Source of the DNA: Phycisphaeraceae bacterium
GTDB lineage: Bacteria; Planctomycetota; Phycisphaerae; Phycisphaerales; Phycisphaeraceae
Reading direction: 5' to 3'
DNA: 40,706 nucleotides
NCBI GenBank assembly: GCA_020831765.1
Contig: JAFIFY010000044.1
Coordinates: 1 to 40,706, forward strand
Notes under the pieces: model-generated
What the model was told of the DNA's origin: nothing
Database searches by the model: none
The model's input: the letters and a program-made list of their open reading frames with translations, nothing else
Shown: one piece after another, positions 35,113-40,706 of the stretch
How positions within the stretch are numbered: the first letter of the stretch is position 1
Layout of the letters: every line of letters starts with the position of its first letter
Translations under genes and position numbers: made by a program

Positions 35113-36567
35113 ATGCCCAATGCTTCACTGGTCTGGTTTCGAAACGATCTTCGCACGGACGATCAGACCGCGCTGCGCCGGGCGATTGAAAGTGATGAAG
35201 GTGGGGGCGTCGTCGGACTGTTTCTTCCCGCCGAAGATCAATGGATCGAGCACGACTGGGGCGCGAACAAGATCGATTTCGTTCTTCGCCAGCTCGCTCC
35301 GCTGCGCGATGCACTGGTCAAACTCAATGTTCCGCTGCTGATCGCCGAGGCGCGGCGATTTGATGATGCGCCCCGGGCGATCGGTCGAGTCTGCCGGAAG
35401 CACGGCATCGCGCGGGTGCATTTCAACGAAGAATACGAGGTCAACGAACAGGAACGTGATCAGAAGGTCCGCAACGCCCTGGAGGCGGAAGGGATCGAGG
35501 TTCACACTCATCACGACCAGACCATCGTGCCGCCAGCGGCGCTGCGGACCGGGGCCGGTGATTTCTTCAAGGTGTTCAGTCCTTACAAGCGGCGTTGGCT
35601 GGCTCACCTGGATGAGGGTTGGGACTGGCAACCGCGAAAGCGTCCCAGGCCGGCGACACCGATCAGGCTGGACTCCGATCCGCCGCCGGAGCTTGATGCA
35701 TCACGCCACGGTGAACCGGGGCCGAAGGTCCGCGACACCTGGAAGGCCGGCGAGACATATGCACTTGCGCGCCTGACCCGCTTTGTCCGCGAGAAAGTCA
35801 CCGACTATCGCGAACACCGTGATTTCCCCGCGATTGACGGCACCAGTGGAATTTCACCGTACCTCGCCGCCGGTGTCATCAGCCCTCGGCGGTGTCTTGA
35901 AACCATCGTGCGGCATCACGGCGATCGCCTGGACAAGCTGGCCGAGGGGCCCGGCCACTGGGTCAGTGAGATCATCTGGCGCGAGTTCTATAAGCATGTG
36001 CTGATGGGCTTTCCGTGGGTGTGCCGCCATCGGGCCTTCCGCCGCGAGATGGACCGCATCCCCTGGCGGAAGGATGACAAGGCACTGGAGGCGTGGAAGC
36101 AGGGGCGTACGGGTGTGCCGATCGTTGATGCCGCGATGCGCCAACTGACCGAGATCGGCTGGATGCACAACCGGCTTCGCATGATCGTGGCGATGTATCT
36201 GAGCAAGGATCTTTTTCTGGATTGGCGGGAAGGTGAGAAGCACTTCATGCGGCACCTGGTCGATGGCGACCTGGCCAGCAACAATGGGGGATGGCAATGG
36301 TCGGCCTCGACCGGCACGGACGCCGCGCCGTACTTTCGAATCTTCAATCCGATCTCCCAGAGCAAGCGATTCGATCCGGAAGGAGAGTTCATTCGGCGAT
36401 ATGTTCCCGAGCTTCGCGGTGTCGAGGGCGATGCGGTTCATGATCCCTCGAAAATGCCCTCGTTGCCGCGTTCCAGTCTGAATTACCCCGAGCCGATCCG
36501 CGACCATGCCCAGGCGCGCGAGCACGTACTGGACATCTTCAAGAACCTCGACAGTCGCGCATCCTGA
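35113..36567 (+). CDS. phrB: Deoxyribodipyrimidine photolyase (cryptochrome/photolyase family)
   Basis: This 484-residue flavoprotein uses blue light to repair cyclobutane pyrimidine dimers. The N-terminal Rossmann-like antenna domain begins SLVWFRNDLRTDDQTALRRAI. The FAD-binding helical domain contains SEIIWREFYKHVL, GVPIVDAAMRQL, GWMHNRLRMIVAMYLSKDL and the FAD and DNA-contact segment GGWQWSASTGTDAAPYFRIFNP. These match class I CPD photolyases; a cryptochrome is less likely. The 78-base gap after the CarH-like stop suggests co-transcription. ATG 35113 has no strong ribosome-binding site but starts the conserved sequence. It is the expected target of the upstream light regulator. Confidence 0.92.
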   Translation: MPNASLVWFRNDLRTDDQTALRRAIESDEGGGVVGLFLPAEDQWIEHDWGANKIDFVLRQLAPLRDALVKLNVPLLIAEARRFDDAPRAIGRVCRKHGIARVHFNEEYEVNEQERDQKVRNALEAEGIEVHTHHDQTIVPPAALRTGAGDFFKVFSPYKRRWLAHLDEGWDWQPRKRPRPATPIRLDSDPPPELDASRHGEPGPKVRDTWKAGETYALARLTRFVREKVTDYREHRDFPAIDGTSGISPYLAAGVISPRRCLETIVRHHGDRLDKLAEGPGHWVSEIIWREFYKHVLMGFPWVCRHRAFRREMDRIPWRKDDKALEAWKQGRTGVPIVDAAMRQLTEIGWMHNRLRMIVAMYLSKDLFLDWREGEKHFMRHLVDGDLASNNGGWQWSASTGTDAAPYFRIFNPISQSKRFDPEGEFIRRYVPELRGVEGDAVHDPSKMPSLPRSSLNYPEPIRDHAQAREHVLDIFKNLDSRAS

Positions 36568-36688
36568 ATCTCCGGATCGATCCGCGCCACGCCGATATCA
36601 AACGGTGTGGCGGCATGCCGCCGATCCGGTCCCCTTTCCACTCAGGCTATACTGCGGGACAACCCTTCCCGCCAAGGAAGTCGTCGCC

Positions 36689-37807
36689 ATGAAACTGCGA
36701 TCTGTCGAGACTTTCGCCACCCATCAGGTCTGTGTCGTTCGTGTTCGGACCGACGATGGTCTTGAAGGCTATGGGCACACCGCGCCGTTCAACGCCGACA
36801 TCACCGCCCAATGCGTGCATCGCCACATCGTTCCGCACCTTCGGGCGGACGAGCCCTTGGATACCGAAGGCCTGCTTGATCGCGTGATGCGCGGCGAGTA
36901 CAAGTTTCCGGGCACATACGTCTGGCGTGCCATGTGCGGCGTGGATACAGCGCTCTGGGACTTGCGCGGCCGGCTCGAGGGTAAGAGCGTTGCGCACCTG
37001 TTGGGGATGGGGTCCGCTCACATCCAGCTCCCGGCGTACGCATCAAGCATGCGCCGCGATACCGATCCGGCGGAGGAAGCGCGGAAACTGGCCGAGCAGT
37101 GCGCCCAGCACGGTTTTGGGGCGGTGAAGTTCAAGATCGGAGTTCGCCAGGCCGGTGGCGCTGAGGATGATGGGGGGCGCACCGCGGCGGTCCTGAAGGA
37201 AGTTCGCCGCGCGGTCGGGCCGGATGTCACGCTGCTGGTCGATGCCAACGGCGCCTACGATGCGCCGGGCGCCATCGCCTTGTTGCCGATGCTGGCTGAG
37301 TATGATGTTCGCCATTTCGAGGAGCCATGCCCGCCGGGTTGGATCGAGGCCACCGCCGAAGTCCGCAAGGCCGCGCAACGTGAATTCCCCTCGGTTCAGA
37401 TCGCCGGTGGCGAGCAGGATTGGGACATCGACCAGTGGAAGCGAATCGCCGCGCTAAGGGCCGTGGATATCGGGCAGCCGGATGTGGGATATGTCGGCGG
37501 CATCACCCGGGCACGTCGCGTCGCGAAGTTGCTGGAAACCGCGCACGTCCGCGTTGTCCCGCACTCGGCCAACAAGACCATGATCCTGTTGTTCACGCTG
37601 CATCTGGTTGCTTCCCTGGCCAATCGGGGCGATTACGTCGAGTACGGTTTTGGCGCGCAATCGTGGTGTGATGCGATCTATGAGCCCAAGCTGAAGGTGA
37701 TCGATGGCCGGCTGGCCGCGCCGCCGGGTCCCGGCTGGGGCGTGACCTTCGATCCGGAGTTTCTCAAGAACGCCGCCTCGCGGCGATCGGACATTCCCGT
37801 GAACTGA
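36689..37807 (+). CDS. Enolase-superfamily enzyme (mandelate racemase / muconate lactonizing)
   Basis: This 372-residue protein has an N-terminal capping domain and a TIM barrel. The KxK motif is FKIG-flanked (KFKIG), the metal ligands are in DANGAYD, FEEP and GGEQD, and a histidine is in PHSANKT. The presence of that His suggests the mandelate racemase subgroup, acting on an acid sugar or similar carboxylate by abstracting an alpha proton. The substrate cannot be told. ATG 36689 has AAGGAA about nine bases upstream; an upstream in-frame region inside the photolyase is rejected. TATACT at 36648-36653 may be a -10 box. It ends 34 bases from the convergent ATPase gene. Confidence 0.88.
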   Translation: MKLRSVETFATHQVCVVRVRTDDGLEGYGHTAPFNADITAQCVHRHIVPHLRADEPLDTEGLLDRVMRGEYKFPGTYVWRAMCGVDTALWDLRGRLEGKSVAHLLGMGSAHIQLPAYASSMRRDTDPAEEARKLAEQCAQHGFGAVKFKIGVRQAGGAEDDGGRTAAVLKEVRRAVGPDVTLLVDANGAYDAPGAIALLPMLAEYDVRHFEEPCPPGWIEATAEVRKAAQREFPSVQIAGGEQDWDIDQWKRIAALRAVDIGQPDVGYVGGITRARRVAKLLETAHVRVVPHSANKTMILLFTLHLVASLANRGDYVEYGFGAQSWCDAIYEPKLKVIDGRLAAPPGPGWGVTFDPEFLKNAASRRSDIPVN

Positions 37808-37841
37808 TCGTTCGGCCTTGAGCAATGCGCTCCGCACCACG

Positions 37842-40283
37842 CTACAAAGTACCCGTGGGCTTGAAACCCAGAATGCGCAGCGCATTGAGTACCACGAGGA
37901 TCGTCGATCCCTCGTGCAGCAGGACGGCGAACGCCAGGTTCGCCAGCCCCAAGGCCGCCAGGGGTGAGACAATGAGAATCACGGCAAGGGCAAAGGTGAG
38001 ATTCTGCACGATGATCTTGCGGGCGAATCGGGAAAGCTCCATCGCCTCGGGAAGTTTGGACAGATCGCTGCCCATCAGCACGACATCCGCGCTTTCCATC
38101 GCAACATCCGCCCCCGCGGCACCCATGGCCACACCGATATCGGCATGAGCCAGCGCCGGGGCATCATTGATGCCATCACCGATCATCATCACCGATCCGG
38201 TTTCACGCCTGAAGGTTTCAATCCACTTGAGCTTCTCTTCAGGCAGCAGATCGGCGTGAACCTCGGTGATGCCGACCTGCCTGGCGATGTGGCCGGCCGA
38301 ATCGGCATGATCGCCGGTCAGGATGGTGGTTCGCCCGATACCCAGCTCTGCCATGCGCTTGACCATCCGCGCGGCGATCGGGCGCGGCCGGTCGGCCAGG
38401 AACAACGCGCCGATCAACCGCCCCTCGCGTTGCACGCCCACGCGAATCTGAGCGCTGGCCATCGATTCATCCAGCGCATGGGAATCCGGCAGAAGGTCGG
38501 TGGCGATCTTACCCACCGTGTATCGCTCTGAACCGATCATCGCCGTCACACCGCGGCCGGGAAGTTGCTGACTGTTCATCGCCGGTTCAAGGCTCAAGCC
38601 GCGCTGTTCGGCGGCGCGCACGATGGCCTCGGCGATCGGGTGATGCACCTGGGCCTCGATCGATGCGGCGATGCGGAGCAGTTCATCTTCATCGATCTCA
38701 GCCAGACCGATGATCGCCTGCACATCGGGCCGGCCCAGCGTCAGTGTGCCGGTCTTATCAAACGCCAGCACCTTGGCGCTGCCCATGCATTCCAGAAAAG
38801 CGCCGCCTTTGATCAACACACCGACCCGCGCCGCCCGCGCGATGCCGCAGAGGATCGCCGCGGGCGTGCCGATCGCCAGTGCGCAGGGCGAAGCCGCGGT
38901 CAGGAACGCCATCGCCTGATAGAACCATCCACCCCAGAGCGATCCACCCACCTGGCGGGGCTCGATGGCCAGAAGCGGCGGAATGACCGCCAGCAGCACC
39001 GTGGCGAAGAACACCAGCGGCACATATCGCTTCTCGACTTTCTCGGTGAACTGCTGGGTCGGCGAGCGGTTGCCCTGTGCTTCTTCGACCATCCGAATGA
39101 TCCGGGCCAGCGTCGATTCACCTGATGCCTTCCGGCATCGAACCAGCAGCCGACCCTCTCCGTTGATCGTGCCCGCGAAGACCTCATCGCCTTCGGTCTT
39201 GTCCACCGGCACCGACTCGCCGGTGATGGGTGACTGATCGACGCTCGATTCACCTTCGATCACCGCACCATCCACAGGCAGGCGATCGAACGGCCGAACC
39301 AGAACCTTGGCGCCGATGGGTACGCGGTCAATGGGGGTGACATGCTCCGAGCCATCGTCATCAACGACCCGCGCGGTATCGGGCGCAACGGCGGAAAGCG
39401 ACTCGATCGCCGCGCGGGCCCGGCCCAGCGCCAAGTCTTCACCCGCGGCGCCCAGGCCGAAGAGAAACAGCAGGAACACACCTTCCTCGTAATGCCCGAG
39501 GATCGAAGCGCCGCCCGCGGCCGCGAACATGAGCACATCGATATCCAACTCCAGTCTTCTGAGCGCCTGAATCGCATTGGGGAAGGTTTCGATGCTGGTC
39601 AAAACCGCGCTGATCGCCAGCAAAGTGAGCCTCAGCGCCAAGGGGCCATCCACCCAGTGGGTGATCGCGCCGGCCACGAGGAACAGCCCGCCCAGCAGCA
39701 CGCGGGAAAGGGCCGCATTGGCAAGCAGCCATGCCCATGCCGCGCCGATGCGATGGAACAACTCGGCGAGCGGCCCGTGCTTGGGAGGCGCATCGCTGAC
39801 TGGCTGCTCGCCGCCTTCAAGACGCTGGGCCTGACCGAAGTCGGCCGAATAGCCCAGACGGTCGATGGCGCGAACCACCTCCGGCAAAGGGCAGTAGCGA
39901 CGGTCGAACACCAGATGCAGCCGACCGGCGCCGAAGCATGCCGCGGCCTCGACGCCGGGCAGACTGTTGAGCGAGCGTTCCAGCCGCCGCTCGGACATTC
40001 GCCCATCCAAGCCCGTCAGGGGAACCAGAAGCCGCGTTACGTGCGGGTCATCCTCGCGGACACGGAACTCTGAAACGCAGGCGACGGCTGATTGGACCTG
40101 CTCTTGGGAGACGACCCTGGGATCGAAATCGATCACCGCCACGCCGGATTCTTGCCCGGGTTCCACATCGATATTGGATACCCCCGGCTGTTCGGCCAGG
40201 CGGTCCACCAGACACTGGCGGCACGAGGGTGCATCAAACCCTCCCTCACCGACGGCGCTGATATTGATTCTCAATTTATGCAT
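37842..40283 (-). CDS. P1B-type heavy-metal ATPase, P1B-4-like
   Basis: This 813-residue transporter has two degenerate ferredoxin-like HMA domains at the N-terminus. The first carries CRQC at 21-24 instead of GMTCxxC; the second has no CxxC. The membrane metal motif is SPC at about 466-468, the phosphorylation site is D509 in DKTGTLT, GDGINDAPAL is present, and HEGST at about 790-794 ends the last helices. SPC plus HEG(G/S)T is the signature of P1B-4, which export Co, Fe and sometimes Zn. It follows a permease gene on the same strand after 30 bases, so metal efflux is likely. The start is ATG 40283. Its metal cannot be determined here. Confidence 0.9.
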   Translation of the reverse strand: MHKLRINISAVGEGGFDAPSCRQCLVDRLAEQPGVSNIDVEPGQESGVAVIDFDPRVVSQEQVQSAVACVSEFRVREDDPHVTRLLVPLTGLDGRMSERRLERSLNSLPGVEAAACFGAGRLHLVFDRRYCPLPEVVRAIDRLGYSADFGQAQRLEGGEQPVSDAPPKHGPLAELFHRIGAAWAWLLANAALSRVLLGGLFLVAGAITHWVDGPLALRLTLLAISAVLTSIETFPNAIQALRRLELDIDVLMFAAAGGASILGHYEEGVFLLFLFGLGAAGEDLALGRARAAIESLSAVAPDTARVVDDDGSEHVTPIDRVPIGAKVLVRPFDRLPVDGAVIEGESSVDQSPITGESVPVDKTEGDEVFAGTINGEGRLLVRCRKASGESTLARIIRMVEEAQGNRSPTQQFTEKVEKRYVPLVFFATVLLAVIPPLLAIEPRQVGGSLWGGWFYQAMAFLTAASPCALAIGTPAAILCGIARAARVGVLIKGGAFLECMGSAKVLAFDKTGTLTLGRPDVQAIIGLAEIDEDELLRIAASIEAQVHHPIAEAIVRAAEQRGLSLEPAMNSQQLPGRGVTAMIGSERYTVGKIATDLLPDSHALDESMASAQIRVGVQREGRLIGALFLADRPRPIAARMVKRMAELGIGRTTILTGDHADSAGHIARQVGITEVHADLLPEEKLKWIETFRRETGSVMMIGDGINDAPALAHADIGVAMGAAGADVAMESADVVLMGSDLSKLPEAMELSRFARKIIVQNLTFALAVILIVSPLAALGLANLAFAVLLHEGSTILVVLNALRILGFKPTGTL

Positions 40284-40313
40284 ATCTTGCTGCCCGTGTC
40301 GAACTTACAAATC

Positions 40314-40706
40314 TTAGGCAGCAACATTAGACGCCCGGCCCGACAATTTCAACATCCAGCGACTCAGAAAGCGACGCAGCGGCCGGATCGCAACCGCCAC
40401 CAGAAAGACAGCGCATCCGACCTTGAGCCACAGCGGAATCAATTCCGCCTCGCGGACATCCCCAATCTGGCCCACGATCAGATCCGGGCTGATCAGCGCA
40501 TCGACCAGCAATCCGCAACTGAGGGCGCTGATCGCAATGCCCGCGACGAACGCCGCGGTGGCGCGCGCGCCCAGGTGCCGGTACACCACGCCAAGGCTGG
40601 CCATGTTCGTGACCGGTCCGGCCAGAAGAAACACCAGCACCGCGCCCGGGCTCACTCCGGCCACGATCATGCCCGCCGCCGCGGGTGTCCATGCCGTGGC
40701 GCACAC
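40314..40706 (-). CDS. SO_0444-type metal efflux permease, partial (cut at the window edge)
   Basis: The last 130 residues of a permease are visible; the N-terminus lies beyond the window. Hydrophobic segments alternate with short loops, and SPGAVLVFLLAGPVTNMASL is characteristic of the DUF318/YraQ-related SO_0444 Cu/Zn efflux family. The end of the gene is 30 bases upstream of the P1B ATPase start, so the two are probably one operon for metal resistance. The first M of the visible frame is not the true start. Confidence 0.75.
   Translation of the reverse strand: MCATAWTPAAAGMIVAGVSPGAVLVFLLAGPVTNMASLGVVYRHLGARATAAFVAGIAISALSCGLLVDALISPDLIVGQIGDVREAELIPLWLKVGCAVFLVAVAIRPLRRFLSRWMLKLSGRASNVAA

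Noticed and set aside
1-40706. Mobile elements, CRISPR arrays, integrases, att sites or defence islands
   Set aside because: No transposase, integrase, direct-repeat array or toxin-antitoxin pair was seen, and base composition looks even.

Overview
The window is a gene-dense stretch of a GC-rich bacterial chromosome. It most resembles a planctomycete, probably of class Phycisphaerae. This is inferred from gene content: a very large Ser/Thr kinase fused to WD40 repeats, an FtsW/MurG cell-division block, a YqfO-type Nif3 protein, a prepilin with a GFTLVE leader, and many GTG and TTG starts. No rRNA, tRNA, CRISPR array, insertion sequence or phage gene was found, and nothing points to recent acquisition.

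Layout. (1) 143-5617: a putative sphingolipid (ceramide) locus. An alpha-oxoamine synthase resembling serine palmitoyltransferase is followed by a GNAT-fold acyltransferase. A GH3-family adenylating enzyme is transcribed divergently from them, and an extended SDR epimerase/dehydratase converges on the GH3 gene. (2) 5680-16443: housekeeping genes. These are a Nif3 protein, a lipoprotein overlapping an ArgD-like aminotransferase, threonine synthase, an acyl-CoA synthetase/AMP ligase, a radical SAM protein, a solitary beta-class DNA methyltransferase and a phosphohexomutase. (3) 16444-18994: a pilin with a sigma-54-like promoter and a perfect terminator, a small exported protein, and a sparse region with a minus-strand terminator and an apparently frameshifted small gene. 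(4) 18995-26525: glycolysis (gpmI, pyk) and envelope growth. A tightly overlapping minus-strand operon runs ftsW, YkuD-like, murG, pyk; the YkuD protein has lost its catalytic Cys and His. NAD(P)H-hydrate dehydratase is divergent. (5) 26543-30571: a kinase with about 16 WD40 repeats. (6) 30670-36567: a light-response block. A B12-binding CarH/LitR-like regulator lies upstream of a photolyase, and divergent from it is a four-gene overlapping or close-packed operon (SRPBCC-TIGR01777 epimerase, two small membrane proteins, histone-deacetylase-fold hydrolase). (7) 36689-40706: an enolase-superfamily enzyme, then a metal-efflux pair, a P1B-type ATPase and an SO_0444-like permease cut by the window edge.

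The two stories most worth following are the sphingolipid locus with its GH3 partner and the B12-dependent light-response block. The degenerate YkuD protein inside the division operon and the sigma-54-type pilin promoter are smaller but well-defined leads. All functional calls come from reading motifs by eye; no database search was possible.
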